The position numbers and the translations under genes were made by a program. A model generated the notes under the pieces. That model was not told the origin of the DNA and ran no database searches. It saw only the letters and a program-made list of their open reading frames with translations. Below, one piece after another: positions 52,785 through 63,307 of a stretch of DNA of 64,000 nt (position 1 is its first letter; the number at the start of each line of letters is the position of its first letter). Origin of the DNA: Rhizobium leguminosarum bv. viciae USDA 2370 (GTDB lineage: Bacteria; Pseudomonadota; Alphaproteobacteria; Rhizobiales; Rhizobiaceae); the NCBI RefSeq assembly GCF_002008365.1, contig NZ_MRDL01000054.1, positions 1 through 64,000 on the forward strand, written 5' to 3'.

Positions 52785-53432
52785 TTAGGCATTTCGGCTC
52801 AAGACCGCATCGATGATCGATTGAGCAGCTTGAAACGCGGCCTCTATACTCATTTCCGACGTATCAAGCAAGTGCGCATCGACCGCTGGTTTCAAAGGGC
52901 TGTCGGCCCGTCCCATGTCGCGTTCGTCGCGCCGCTTGACGTCCTCGAAGATCGCATCGAAATCTGCCGCAGCGCCCTTGCCGAGGATCTCGTCATAACG
53001 GCGCCTTGCGCGAACTTCCGGCGACGCCGTTACATAGAGTTTCACCGGCGCATCCGGGCAGACGACGGTGCCGATATCGCGCCCGTCGAGCACGGTTCCA
53101 GGCGCTTTCGCCGAAAACCGCCGTTGCGCCTCGACCAGAGCCCGGCGCACCGCCGGCATGACGGCAATCTTCGAGGCGGCTTCGCCGATCTCATGTTTGG
53201 AAAGTATATCGCGATCCAATCCAGCGAGTTCAACCTCTCTTGCGATCTTTTCCGCCACCGCCTCGTCGTCGAGCGGCAGGCCGGCATCGAGCAGCGCCTT
53301 GGCCGTGGCGCGATAGGTCAGGCCGGTATCCAGATGATGGAAGCCATATTGGTCGGCGATGCGGCGTGAGAGCGTGCCCTTGCCGGCTGCCGCCGGGCCA
53401 TCGATGGCGATAATGAAGGTCTTGGTTGTCAT
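52785..53432 (-). CDS. cmk: cytidylate kinase
   Basis: 215 aa. Phosphorylates CMP and dCMP. P-loop [14 protein letters not shown], then [36 protein letters not shown] and ARRRYDE are diagnostic. ATG 53432 has AGGA upstream; an in-frame TTG at 53435 is less likely. It lies between aroA and rpsA, with 72 bases to aroA. Confidence 0.96.
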   Translation of the reverse strand: MTTKTFIIAIDGPAAAGKGTLSRRIADQYGFHHLDTGLTYRATAKALLDAGLPLDDEAVAEKIAREVELAGLDRDILSKHEIGEAASKIAVMPAVRRALVEAQRRFSAKAPGTVLDGRDIGTVVCPDAPVKLYVTASPEVRARRRYDEILGKGAAADFDAIFEDVKRRDERDMGRADSPLKPAVDAHLLDTSEMSIEAAFQAAQSIIDAVLSRNA

Positions 53433-53504
53433 CAAATTAGTCCTGCGGCACCGCGCCGAAACGGCGAATGAGTTTGTTTTCGCGGAATTGCCGCGGCGGG
53501 TAGA

Positions 53505-55118
<1,614 letters not shown>

Positions 55119-55138
55119 TCATTCACACGAGGCTTATA

Positions 55139-55522
55139 GTGGCGAAAGCGGAACTTGGAACCAAGCGTACCGATCCGGAAACCGGCAAGAAGTTTTATGA
55201 TCTGAACCGGGATCCGATCGTTTCTCCTTATACCGGCAAGTCCTATCCTCTGTCCTTCTTCGAAGAAACCTCGGCGATCGCCGAAGTTGCCGAGGAAGAC
55301 GAGGTCGCGGAAGTCGATACTGAAAACACCGAAGTCGAACTGGTTTCGCTGGAAGATGCCGATGAAGCCGCCGGCGGCGACGACATTCCCGATATCGGCG
55401 ATGACGATGTTGAAATCGAAGGCGACGACGACGACGATACCTTCCTCACACCGGACGAAGACGACGACGATGACGACATGAGCGACATCATTGGCGTGAC
55501 CGGCGACGACGACGAAGTCTGA
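55139..55522 (+). CDS. FYDLN-acid (TIGR02300) family protein
   Basis: 127 aa from GTG 55139 (GAGG about 8 bases upstream). The N-terminus has the defining KAELGTKRTDPETGKKFYDLN motif (quoted in part: GKKFYDLNRDPIVSPYTGKS). The rest is highly acidic, with runs of Asp up to seven. A conserved alphaproteobacterial protein of unknown function, commonly found beside aroA as here. Divergent from aroA. Confidence 0.9.
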   Translation: MAKAELGTKRTDPETGKKFYDLNRDPIVSPYTGKSYPLSFFEETSAIAEVAEEDEVAEVDTENTEVELVSLEDADEAAGGDDIPDIGDDDVEIEGDDDDDTFLTPDEDDDDDDMSDIIGVTGDDDEV

Positions 55523-55533
55523 CGACTGCATTT

Positions 55534-55572
55534 CGGCCCGGCGAGGAAAAAATTCTCCGGGCCGCATTTTTT
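55534..55572 (+). terminator. intrinsic terminator after the FYDLN-acid gene
   Basis: Stem CGGCCCGG (55534-55541) with CCGGGCCG (55557-55564), extended by GAG/CTC inner pairing, followed by CATTTTTTTT. Confidence 0.85.
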
Positions 55573-55673
55573 TAGGCTTGCTATCTCTGAAAACCGGAAG
55601 TAATAAGCCGCCACTCCGCAGGGCACGCCTTGAGGAGTATCCCAGGACCGGCCTCGAGCCGGACCACCTTGAT

Positions 55674-55749
<76 letters not shown>

Positions 55750-55850
55750 CGCTTCGCCCTTACGGGCTTCGCGTGGCACCGCCGCGAGAAACCGTTAGGC
55801 CGAAGCAGTGCCCGGCATAGCCCGAAGGGCGACGACGGGCTGAAACGCTG

Positions 55851-56093
55851 ATGTGGTATGTTTATATTCTCCGCAGCGTTGATTTTCCCGATCAGGAATA
55901 TACCGGGTCTACCGCAGATCTGAAACAGCGGCTTGCGGCTCACAATGCCGGAAAATCCACCCACACTGCCAAATTCGTACCATGGAATTTGCTCTGGTAT
56001 TGTGCCTTTCCCGACAAGCACAAAGCCCTTGAATTCGAAAAATATCTGAAATCGCATTCTGGCAGGGCTTTTGCCAGCAAGAGATTAGTCTAG
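55851..56093 (+). CDS. GIY-YIG nuclease family protein
   Basis: 80 aa, a single GIY-YIG domain: WYVYILRS, then YTGSTADLKQRLAAHNAG (the YIG-equivalent and catalytic Arg), and Glu in ALEFEKYLKSHSGRAFA. It matches the short UPF0213-like class seen in many bacteria. It starts about 100 bases after tRNA-Ala. There are no neighbouring mobile genes, so a resident gene is as likely as a homing remnant. Confidence 0.88.
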   Translation: MWYVYILRSVDFPDQEYTGSTADLKQRLAAHNAGKSTHTAKFVPWNLLWYCAFPDKHKALEFEKYLKSHSGRAFASKRLV

Positions 56094-56277
56094 CTTGATT
56101 GGGATCCCGGTCGCCTGACCAATTAAAAGACCGATTCCGATTAAGCACCACATGCTGCCGTGCGAAAACCGAACAGCTAAATTCTGCGGATATGCTTGGC
56201 ACATTCGCAAAGAAAAGACTCTGATCGCCCCAGCCAACTCCGGCAGGCCGCCTGCGCAGCCCGCCGGCGCCTTGCGC

Positions 56278-56514
56278 TCACATCTCGACGATAACAGCCG
56301 TCACCCGCTTGACCACCGGCAGCACCAATAGCAGGACGGGAAAGGCGATCGCCCAGGAGAGCGCCCATGCGGAGGGCCACATGGCAAGTGCAGGCGCAGT
56401 CAGGCCTTGTGCTCTCACGATGCTGATCGCTGAGACGACTGAGGTCATCAACAGCGAGAGGATAAGCGGCATGACGATCGTATTGTAACGTTTGGGGAGT
56501 TTGCCTTTGGGCAT
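56278..56514 (-). CDS. DUF2798 small membrane protein
   Basis: 78 aa with two predicted helices (about 12-35, TIVMPLILSLLMTSVVSAIS, and 48-70, WALSWAIAFPVLLLVLPVV), the DUF2798 layout. ACGGAGATCAAA precedes ATG 56514; the frame continues to 56544. The function is unknown. Confidence 0.78.
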   Translation of the reverse strand: MPKGKLPKRYNTIVMPLILSLLMTSVVSAISIVRAQGLTAPALAMWPSAWALSWAIAFPVLLLVLPVVKRVTAVIVEM

Positions 56515-56704
56515 TTTGATCTCCGTAAGGTGCCGATCAGACAATTGCGCAGCGCCGATCGGCGGGTTGCGCGTTGATTGACGTAAACGCTTACGGAGCT
56601 TCGATCTGAAGCAACGCCGTTTCTATGGCCGAAAATGTGTTGCCATTCAAGTCCGCCCTCATCCGCTTCCGATCGCCTTTGCCAATTCCTCAATGAGAGG
56701 ATGT

Positions 56705-57475
56705 ATGTTCGTTGCTGGAATCTCAGCGATTCGGCTCCAGGACCCTCAGCCAATGACCAGATCAAGACGCCGTCGCATCATCCGGACCCGACGAACCCTG
56801 ACCGGGCTCGCCCTCGTCGGCTCGATCTCGTTTCTGGCTGGCATGACCGATGCGACCGGTCTTCTGCTGACCGGCGATTTCGTCTCCTTCATGACAGGCA
56901 ACACGACGCGGGCGGCACTGGCCTTGAGTGAGGGCAATCTTTATCACGCGGCGGTCCTGATCTCCGCCATCGTCGTTTTCGTGCTCGGCAACGCGGCTGG
57001 GGTCGTCATCGCTCATGTCTCCGAGCGCCGCATCTTCGTGGTGCTCGGCTGCGTCGGTCTCGTCCTGGCGCTCGCCTCGATGATGACGGTGCAGAACATG
57101 CTGTTCGCTCGGTTCTACATGATCGTTTTTTCCATGGGCATGGTGAACGCTGCCGTCGAACACATCGAAGGCCTGCCGATCGGCCTAACCTATGTGACCG
57201 GCGCCCTGTCGCGCTTCGGCCGCGGCATCGGCCGCTGGATCATCGGCGACCGCCATATCGAATGGACGATCCAGATTGTGCCCTGGGGGGGCATGATGCT
57301 TGGCGCGATCGTCGGCGCCGTCCTGACGCGGCTGACGGGCGCGCATGCACTGTGGCTGGTCTCCTTCTTCGCCATGGTGCTTGCACTTGCTGCCATGTTC
57401 ATCCCGCGGCCGCTTCAGCGGCGCTTCAACCAGAAGATCGCGCCACATCGATCGGCCGCTGCGCGCGTGAAATAG
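56705..57475 (+). CDS. YoaK/DUF1275 family membrane protein
   Basis: 256 aa with about six helices. The family opening is clear: LVGSISFLAGMTDATGLLL, then GDFVSFMTGNTTRAALAL. LTYVTGALSRFGRG contains the second conserved TG. Start uncertain: ATG 56705 has AGAGGA directly upstream, ATG 56693 has none, and 56753 would also keep all helices. The transport substrate is unknown. It stands alone. Confidence 0.83.
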   Translation: MFVAGISAIRLQDPQPMTRSRRRRIIRTRRTLTGLALVGSISFLAGMTDATGLLLTGDFVSFMTGNTTRAALALSEGNLYHAAVLISAIVVFVLGNAAGVVIAHVSERRIFVVLGCVGLVLALASMMTVQNMLFARFYMIVFSMGMVNAAVEHIEGLPIGLTYVTGALSRFGRGIGRWIIGDRHIEWTIQIVPWGGMMLGAIVGAVLTRLTGAHALWLVSFFAMVLALAAMFIPRPLQRRFNQKIAPHRSAAARVK

Positions 57476-57543
57476 AACCGTCGCATTCCTGTTACCGTCG
57501 AATCGGATAGAAAGGACCGCCGCCAATCCCCAAGGAGTGGGTC

Positions 57544-58332
57544 TTGTTCCTGATTTCGAAGCTTGTCTGGATTTTCGCTCAACCGCTGTCGCTGGCATTC
57601 TTCCTCGTCTTTTTTGCCCTGCTTGCCGGTCTTCTGCGCTGGCGTACCTTAAGTATCCTCGGCGCAACGGGTGCGGCCCTCATCCTTTTCGTCACGCTCT
57701 ACACCACGGCCGGCAACCTTCTGATGCAGGGTCTCGAGCAGCGCTTCGCAAAGCCCGCCGCTGATCCGGGTCGCCTGCAATGCATGATCGTGCTCGGCGG
57801 CGCCTTCGAAAATGAGGTGAACACGGCGCGCCACGGCATAGAATTAAACGGCGGGGCCGACCGCTTCATCGAAGCCTTGCGGCTTGCGCAGAAATTTCCG
57901 CAGTCGCGCATTCTGGTATCGGGCGGCGACGGCTCCATTTCGGGCATCTACGAAGGCGATGCGGCGGCATCCGAGCGCTTCTTCCCGCTCTTCGGCGTTG
58001 GCAGGGATCGCCTGATCGAAGAGAGGCAATCGCGCACGACCTTTGAAAACGCCGTTAACACCAAGGAATTCCTGGCAAGCCAGGGGCTTTCCAATTGCCT
58101 GCTGATCACGTCGGGTTTCCACATGCCGCGGTCCGTCGGCATCTTCCGCAAGCTCGGCATCGATATCGTGCCCTGGCCGACCGATTATCGCACCGATGGC
58201 CAGGTGAGGCTCGGGCTCGATTTCACCCAGCCGAACCTCAACGCGCAGAACCTGGCGACGGCGATCCGCGAATGGTACGGCTTGGTGGGATATTATCTCG
58301 CCGGTCGCACGTCGGAACTTTATCCGCAATAG
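57544..58332 (+). CDS. YdcF/ElyC-like DUF218 membrane protein
   Basis: 262 aa. Two N-terminal helices (about 5-30, 36-56) are followed by the DUF218 domain: IVLGGAFENE, LVSGGDGSISGIYEGDAAAS, ERQSRTTFENAVNTKEFL and LITSGFHMPRSVGIFRKLG. The start is TTG 57544 with AAGGAG 8 bases upstream; no in-frame ATG keeps the first helix. Members such as ElyC and SanA act in envelope or peptidoglycan maintenance; the role here is inference. Confidence 0.84.
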   Translation: MFLISKLVWIFAQPLSLAFFLVFFALLAGLLRWRTLSILGATGAALILFVTLYTTAGNLLMQGLEQRFAKPAADPGRLQCMIVLGGAFENEVNTARHGIELNGGADRFIEALRLAQKFPQSRILVSGGDGSISGIYEGDAAASERFFPLFGVGRDRLIEERQSRTTFENAVNTKEFLASQGLSNCLLITSGFHMPRSVGIFRKLGIDIVPWPTDYRTDGQVRLGLDFTQPNLNAQNLATAIREWYGLVGYYLAGRTSELYPQ

Positions 58333-58371
58333 AGCGCCGCGCGTCCAGCAGGACGCGCCAAGGACGCTCTA
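58330..58371. repeat. palindromic intergenic element
   Basis: TAGAGCG...CGCTCTA ends enclose GCGCGTCC-AGCA-GGACGCGC. It overlaps the TAG stop of the DUF218 gene and may terminate it. Confidence 0.65.
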
Positions 58372-58429
58372 TCACTTTGAATTTGCGAATGACTCGAAAA
58401 TCGATTCCGATTTCGGGTCTTGCGCTGAG

Positions 58430-58903
58430 CTATTTCTTCGAGATGGTGACGAATTTCGTGCCGCGGACGCGGGCCGTCACGATGCAGGGATCACCTTCGG
58501 TGCGGTCGCAGAAACGCGGATGCATCTTCATCGCCAGCACCATGTTGCCGAAGCGCTGGACGAAATCGTAGCCATAGATCTGCGCCGTCGCGATCATGAA
58601 ATAACCGCCTTCGGCAACCTGGAGGTAGAAATTATAGGTGCAGCCGTCGTCATTGCATTGCGGCCCCTTCTGCCCGTCACAGGTCAGCTGGCCCTCGTTG
58701 ACCACCGCGTCGATCAGGCCATCATTATTGATGTCCTGCCGGATGATGAAGCCATCGGCAAATTCCGCCGTCTTGCACTGCTCCTGGAAATGTTTCTTCT
58801 CGTAGATCTCAGGATCGGAAATCAGCGATTGCTGGCCGAAGGCGACAGCCGGCATGGCAAGCAGCAGGACGATATTCAGAACGGCGAGCACCAGCGTTTT
58901 CAC
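58430..58903 (-). CDS. exported protein with EF-hand-like loop, 157 aa
   Basis: Unrecognised. The GTG start at 58903 has AGAGGAAAGCC upstream and opens directly into a signal peptide (TLVLAVLNIVLLLAMPAVAF, cleavage near GQQ). The mature part contains RQDINNDGLIDAVVNEG, a D-x-N-x-D-G-x-I-D loop of the EF-hand or dockerin type. It also has six Cys (CKTAEF, TCDG, QCNDDGC, RFCD, DPCIV), implying disulfides. Probably periplasmic. Flanked by palindromic elements; function unknown. Confidence 0.75.
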   Translation of the reverse strand: MKTLVLAVLNIVLLLAMPAVAFGQQSLISDPEIYEKKHFQEQCKTAEFADGFIIRQDINNDGLIDAVVNEGQLTCDGQKGPQCNDDGCTYNFYLQVAEGGYFMIATAQIYGYDFVQRFGNMVLAMKMHPRFCDRTEGDPCIVTARVRGTKFVTISKK

Positions 58904-58938
58904 GGCTTTCCTCTTTTGGATGAAGGCTCTGTAGCCCA

Positions 58939-58987
58939 ATGCATGTCGTCTAGAAGTGTGCAGCGGTTTTGGGACAACGACATGCAT
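58939..58987. repeat. 49-bp palindromic intergenic element
   Basis: ATGCATGTCGT...ACGACATGCAT around GTGTGCAGCGGTTTTGGGA. Homologous to 59783-59831 and 5660-5703. Confidence 0.8.
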
Positions 58988-59063
58988 CAAATAAAGACCT
59001 TCGCTTTATGACGCCGCCGCCTTGCGCCGCCCTTGCCGCCGTGGTTCTTTCCCGAGAACAGGT

Positions 59064-59113
59064 AGAGCATGATGTCGTCCGAAAACCGCTGACACTTTTC
59101 GGCATCATGCTCT
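59064..59113. repeat. 50-bp palindromic intergenic element
   Basis: AGAGCATGATG...CATCATGCTCT. Differs from 37397-37446 at only one visible position (CGCTGACAC versus CGCTCACAC). Lies 27 bases before the next gene. Confidence 0.85.
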
Positions 59114-59140
59114 GAAACTTCTGCCGGTTCCGAGGTTCGC

Positions 59141-59776
59141 ATGTCCTTGCTCGTCTATCTCGATTATGCCGGCATTGCGCTGTTTGCCGCGACGGGCGCG
59201 CTCGCCGCCTCGCGCAAGCAGCTGGACCTGATTGGTTTTCTGTTTTTCGCCATGGTGACGGGAACGGGCGGCGGCACGGTGCGCGATATCGTGCTCGGCC
59301 GCGTGCCGGTCTTCTGGGTTCTGAACCCGGCCTATATCCTCGTCTGCTGCGTCATGGGCGTCATCGTTTTCTTCACCGCCCACCTGCTGGAATCGCGCTA
59401 TCGCCTGCTGATCTGGCTAGATGCGATCGGCCTTGCCGCCTATTGCGTGATCGGCGCCGCCAAGGGCCTCGCCGCCACCGGCTCGCCGACCATCGCGATC
59501 GTCACCGGCACGCTGACGGCGACCTTCGGTGGCATCCTGCGCGATCTGATGGCAAACGAGCCTTCGGTGCTGTTGAGGCCGGAAATCTACGTGACCGCAG
59601 CCCTCATCGGCGCCGGCGTGTTCACGCTCGCCAATGCGCTCGGAATGCAGCTCTATCTGGCGTCTGCCTGCGGCGTCGTGGCGGCCTTTGCGGTGCGCGG
59701 TGGAGCCCTGTGGTTCGGCTGGACCTTCCCCACCTACAGGCACAAGCCTGGCCGGCATCCGGACGATGTCATGTGA
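59141..59776 (+). CDS. TRIC-type (UPF0126/YicG) membrane protein
   Basis: 211 aa with about seven helices and two homologous halves. Each half has the signature glycine/arginine motif: GTGGGTVRDIVLG near 42-54 and TATFGGILRDLMANE near 127-141. These are the trimeric intracellular cation channel repeats; bacterial members conduct K+ or transport small metabolites. It stands alone between palindromic elements. Confidence 0.88.
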   Translation: MSLLVYLDYAGIALFAATGALAASRKQLDLIGFLFFAMVTGTGGGTVRDIVLGRVPVFWVLNPAYILVCCVMGVIVFFTAHLLESRYRLLIWLDAIGLAAYCVIGAAKGLAATGSPTIAIVTGTLTATFGGILRDLMANEPSVLLRPEIYVTAALIGAGVFTLANALGMQLYLASACGVVAAFAVRGGALWFGWTFPTYRHKPGRHPDDVM

Positions 59777-59782
59777 AGCCTA

Positions 59783-59831
59783 ATGCGTGTCGCCCAAAAG
59801 TGCGCAGCGGTTTTGGGACACCGACATGCAT
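59783..59831. repeat. 49-bp palindromic intergenic element
   Basis: ATGCGTGTCG...CGACATGCAT around AGTGCGCAGCGGTTTTGGGA. Same family as 58939-58987. Begins 7 bases after the TRIC gene. Confidence 0.8.
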
Positions 59832-59889
59832 AAAAAAAGATCTAAAGGGCGTCGCATGAGGCCGATCCGGCGCGGCTCTAGAGGCGTCG

Positions 59890-60309
59890 TCAGCCCTGCT
59901 TCGCGCGCAGGCGGATCACCACGTCGACATGGGCGATCTCCATGCCTTCAGGCGGTTCCGGCAGATTGGCGATCGTCAGGTTGCTGACGGGAATGTCGAG
60001 CACCTCGTTTTCGCCTTCGACGAAGAAATGGTGATGGTCGGAAACATTGGTGTCGAAATAGGTCTTGGCGCTCTCGACGGCGAGAACCCGGATGAGACCG
60101 GCTTCCGTGAACTGGTGCAGCGTGTTGTAGACGGTTGCCAACGACACTGGCACGCCGGCGGCAACCGCCTCCTCATGCAGTTCCTCGACGGTCAAATGCC
60201 GGTCGCCCTTGGCAAACAGGAGGTCGCCGAGCGCGACACGCTGGCGAGTAGGGCGCAGGCCCGCACCGCGCAGCCTTACCTCTATTGCGATCGGGAGTGC
60301 ACCCGTCAT
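59890..60309 (-). CDS. irr: iron response regulator Irr (Fur family)
   Basis: 139 aa. Fur-type winged HTH (LRPTRQRVALGDLLF, PVSLATVYNTLHQFTEAGL) and the Irr His cluster SDHHHFFVEGENEVLDI. It represses or activates heme- and iron-related genes in rhizobia. No N-terminal GCP heme regulatory motif is present, so heme sensing would rely on the HHH site, as reported for R. leguminosarum Irr. ATG 60309 is preferred over the upstream TTG. Divergent from fabA, a conserved arrangement. Confidence 0.93.
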   Translation of the reverse strand: MTGALPIAIEVRLRGAGLRPTRQRVALGDLLFAKGDRHLTVEELHEEAVAAGVPVSLATVYNTLHQFTEAGLIRVLAVESAKTYFDTNVSDHHHFFVEGENEVLDIPVSNLTIANLPEPPEGMEIAHVDVVIRLRAKQG

Positions 60310-60609
60310 CAAAACCAACTCCGGTTATTCTGGCATAAAGCAATCATGTTTCTTTAAGGGGTATAACTTTTGCATCGGAGCCTTTCAATAGTTCAATGGG
60401 GACAGGAGCCTGATAAACGCGGCAAAAACGGGCTTTTGACGCAAATAGGTCTGGTCCCGGCCCTAGCCTTCCTGTATGCGACCACCAAATAATGGCGCAA
60501 GCCTGGTCCGGGGAGATGAATGAAGCTGCCTTGCTTGTGCTTCATTTTCTGAAGAACTTGGACTACACGTTCACATCCATTGGCTTGATGCGGGGGGAAA
60601 AGAAACTTT
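60310..60609. other. irr-fabA divergent promoter region
   Basis: 300 bases with no supported gene. AT-rich around 60340-60400, where the irr promoter probably lies. A G-rich stretch directly precedes the fabA ATG. I could not define a specific Irr, RirA or Fur-type box. Confidence 0.5.
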
Positions 60610-61125
60610 ATGACGACCAGACAGTCCAGCTTCTCGTATGAAGAACTCATTGCTTGCGCACATGGCGAGCTGTTCGGCCCCGGCAATGCGCAGCTGCCCC
60701 TGCCGCCTATGCTGATGGTTCACCGCATCACGGATATTTCCGAAACGGGCGGCACCTTCGATAAGGGCTACCTCCGGGCCGAATATGACGTTCGCCCCGA
60801 CGACTGGTATTTTCCCTGCCATTTCGAAGGCAATCCGATCATGCCGGGCTGCCTCGGTCTCGACGGCATGTGGCAGTTGACCGGTTTCTTTCTGGGTTGG
60901 CTCGGCGAGGCAGGCCGTGGCATGGCGCTTTCAACAGGCGAAGTGAAATTCAAGGGCATGGTCCGGCCGCAGACGAAGCTGATCGAATATGGCATCGACT
61001 TCAAGCGTGTCATGCGCGGCCGTCTGGTCCTCGGCACGGCCGACGGCTGGCTGAAGGCGGACGGCGAGACCATATATCAGGCGGCCGACCTTCGCGTCGG
61101 TCTATCGAAAGAAAAGACGGCCTGA
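60610..61125 (+). CDS. fabA: 3-hydroxydecanoyl-ACP dehydratase/isomerase
   Basis: 171 aa. Makes trans-2-decenoyl-ACP and isomerises it to cis-3, starting unsaturated fatty acid synthesis. The hot-dog fold motif [20 protein letters not shown] carries the catalytic His and Asp; [10 protein letters not shown] and [16 protein letters not shown] are conserved. Followed 45 bases later by fabB, then fabI, an operon typical of Rhizobiales. Confidence 0.96.
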   Translation: MTTRQSSFSYEELIACAHGELFGPGNAQLPLPPMLMVHRITDISETGGTFDKGYLRAEYDVRPDDWYFPCHFEGNPIMPGCLGLDGMWQLTGFFLGWLGEAGRGMALSTGEVKFKGMVRPQTKLIEYGIDFKRVMRGRLVLGTADGWLKADGETIYQAADLRVGLSKEKTA

Positions 61126-61170
61126 AACCGCATTTCGAGCGGCTGACGAAAACAACAAAGGTTTGATCAG

Positions 61171-62406
61171 ATGAGACGGGTAGTTGTCACGGGTCTGGGT
61201 GTCGTGTCCTCGATCGGAAACGACGCGGCCGAAGTCACCGAATCCTTGCGGCAGGCAAAGTCGGGTATCTCCTTTTCGAGCGATTTCGCCGAACATGGAT
61301 TCAAGTGCCAGGTTTGGGGCAGTCCGAAGCTCGGTTCGGCGGAACTTGCCGAACTGGTCGACCGCCGCGCCATGCGCTTCCTGTCGCAGGGCGGTGCCTG
61401 GAACCATGTCGCCATGAAGCAGGCGATTGCCGATTCCGGTCTCGAGGACAAGGACATCGGCAACAACGAACGCACCGGTATCATCATGGGCTCCGGCGGC
61501 CCGTCCACCCGCACCCTCATCGAGGCTGCCGAAATCACTGTGAAGAACAACAGCCCGAAGCGTATCGGCCCCTTCGCCGTGCCGAAGGCGATGTCCTCGA
61601 CCGCATCGGCCACACTCGCCACCTGGTTCAAGATCCACGGCGTCAATTATTCGATCTCGTCGGCCTGCTCGACGTCTGCGCATTGCATCGGCAACGCCGC
61701 CGAGATGATCCAGTGGGGCAAGCAGGACGTGATGTTCGCTGGCGGCCACGAGGACCTCGACTGGACGATGTCCAATCTCTTCGACGCCATGGGCGCCATG
61801 TCCTCCAAATATAACGACACGCCGGACAGCGCTTCGCGCGCCTATGACGTCAACCGCGACGGTTTCGTCATCGCCGGCGGCGCCGGCGTGCTGGTGCTCG
61901 AGGAGCTGGAGCGTGCCAAGGCCCGCGGTGCAAAGATCTATGCCGAAATCGTCGGCTACGGCGCAACCTCGGACGGCTACGACATGGTTGCCCCCTCGGG
62001 CGAGGGCGCTATCCGCTGCATGCGCCAGGCGCTCGCCACCGTCAAAGGTGACGTCGACTATATCAACACCCACGGCACGTCGACGCCGGTCGGCGACAGC
62101 AAGGAAATCGGCGCCATCCGCGAGGTATTCGGCTCGAAGATTCCGCATGTCCAGTCGACCAAGTCGCTGACCGGCCATTCGCTTGGCGCTGCCGGCGTGC
62201 AGGAATCGATCTATTCCCTGCTGATGATGCAGCAAGGCTTCATTGGCGAAAGCGCTCATATCACCGAGCTTGATCCCGAATTCGAAGGTGTCCCGATCGT
62301 GCGCAAGCGCATCGACGACGCCAAGATCGATATTGCCCTCTCCAATTCCTTCGGCTTCGGCGGCACCAACGCCACGCTCGTCTTCCAGCGCTATAACGGA
62401 CAATAA
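61171..62406 (+). CDS. fabB: beta-ketoacyl-ACP synthase I
   Basis: 411 aa. Elongates the cis-3-decenoyl-ACP made by FabA. The catalytic Cys is in [12 protein letters not shown], with His in [11 protein letters not shown] and His in [21 protein letters not shown] is the C-terminal Gly-Phe loop. The start codon context (GGTTTGATCAG) is modest, which is consistent with coupling to fabA. Its stop precedes the fabI ATG by one base. Confidence 0.96.
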   Translation: MRRVVVTGLGVVSSIGNDAAEVTESLRQAKSGISFSSDFAEHGFKCQVWGSPKLGSAELAELVDRRAMRFLSQGGAWNHVAMKQAIADSGLEDKDIGNNERTGIIMGSGGPSTRTLIEAAEITVKNNSPKRIGPFAVPKAMSSTASATLATWFKIHGVNYSISSACSTSAHCIGNAAEMIQWGKQDVMFAGGHEDLDWTMSNLFDAMGAMSSKYNDTPDSASRAYDVNRDGFVIAGGAGVLVLEELERAKARGAKIYAEIVGYGATSDGYDMVAPSGEGAIRCMRQALATVKGDVDYINTHGTSTPVGDSKEIGAIREVFGSKIPHVQSTKSLTGHSLGAAGVQESIYSLLMMQQGFIGESAHITELDPEFEGVPIVRKRIDDAKIDIALSNSFGFGGTNATLVFQRYNGQ

Positions 62407-62407
62407 T

Positions 62408-63214
62408 ATGACGGGAATTATGCAGGGTGCGCGCGGGCTCATCATGGGCGTCGCCAACAACCACTCGATCGCCTGGGGGATTTCAAAAGCTCTCGCCGCA
62501 CAGGGTGCGGAACTCGCCTTCACCTATCAGGGCGATGCGCTCGGCAAGCGCGTCAAGCCGCTTGCTGCCGAGGTCAGCTCGGATTTCGTGCTGCCCTGCG
62601 ACGTCGAGGACACCGCCTCGGTCGATGCCGTGGTCGACGCGATCAAGGAGCGCTGGGGCAAACTCGATTTCATCGTCCATGCCATCGGCTTTTCCGACAA
62701 GAATGAGCTCAAGGGTCTCTACGCCGATACGACGCGTGAGAATTTCAGCCGCACAATGGTCATTTCCTGTTTCTCCTTCACCGAGATCGCCAAGCGCTGC
62801 GCGCCGTTGATGGAAGATGGTGGTGCGATGCTGACGCTGACCTACAATGGCTCGACGCGCGTCATCCCGAATTACAACGTCATGGGGGTTGCCAAGGCAG
62901 CGCTTGAGGCTTCGGTGCGCTATCTCGCCGCCGACTACGGCCCGCGCGGCATCCGCGTCAATGCCATTTCCGCCGGCCCGATCCGTACGCTTGCCGGCGC
63001 CGGCATCTCGGATGCGCGCGCGATCCTCTCCTGGAACCAGCGCAATGCACCGCTGCGCAAGACTGTGACCATCGATCAGGTCGGCAACTCGGCTCTCTAC
63101 CTGCTCTCCGACCTTTCCTCCGGCGTCACCGGCGAAATCCACTTCGTCGACGCCGGCTTCAACGTCACCTCCATGCCGACGCTGGAAACGCTGCGCAAAG
63201 CGGACGTCGAATAA
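62408..63214 (+). CDS. fabI: enoyl-ACP reductase (NADH)
   Basis: 268 aa SDR. Performs the last reduction of each fatty acid cycle. GVANNHSIAWGISKALAAQG is the NAD loop. The Tyr-x6-Lys catalytic pair lies in NYNVMGVAKAALEASVRYLA. AISAGPIRTLAGAGI is typical FabI. ATG 62408 starts 2 bases after fabB ends; 62420 is an alternative. Terminated by the hairpin at 63235. Confidence 0.95.
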   Translation: MTGIMQGARGLIMGVANNHSIAWGISKALAAQGAELAFTYQGDALGKRVKPLAAEVSSDFVLPCDVEDTASVDAVVDAIKERWGKLDFIVHAIGFSDKNELKGLYADTTRENFSRTMVISCFSFTEIAKRCAPLMEDGGAMLTLTYNGSTRVIPNYNVMGVAKAALEASVRYLAADYGPRGIRVNAISAGPIRTLAGAGISDARAILSWNQRNAPLRKTVTIDQVGNSALYLLSDLSSGVTGEIHFVDAGFNVTSMPTLETLRKADVE

Positions 63215-63234
63215 ACATTATTCGATCGAAACTC

Positions 63235-63269
63235 AAAGGCCGTGCGCAGATGATGCGCACGGCCTTTTT
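63235..63269 (+). terminator. intrinsic terminator of fabA-fabB-fabI
   Basis: Perfect 14-bp stem AAAGGCCGTGCGCA (63235-63248) with TGCGCACGGCCTTT (63254-63267), loop GATGA, then TTC. The AAA on the other side also permits minus-strand use by the convergent methyltransferase gene. Confidence 0.9.
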
Positions 63270-63307
63270 CTATCGATAAGAATGATCGGATCGAGGCTGC
63301 TTGAGCC

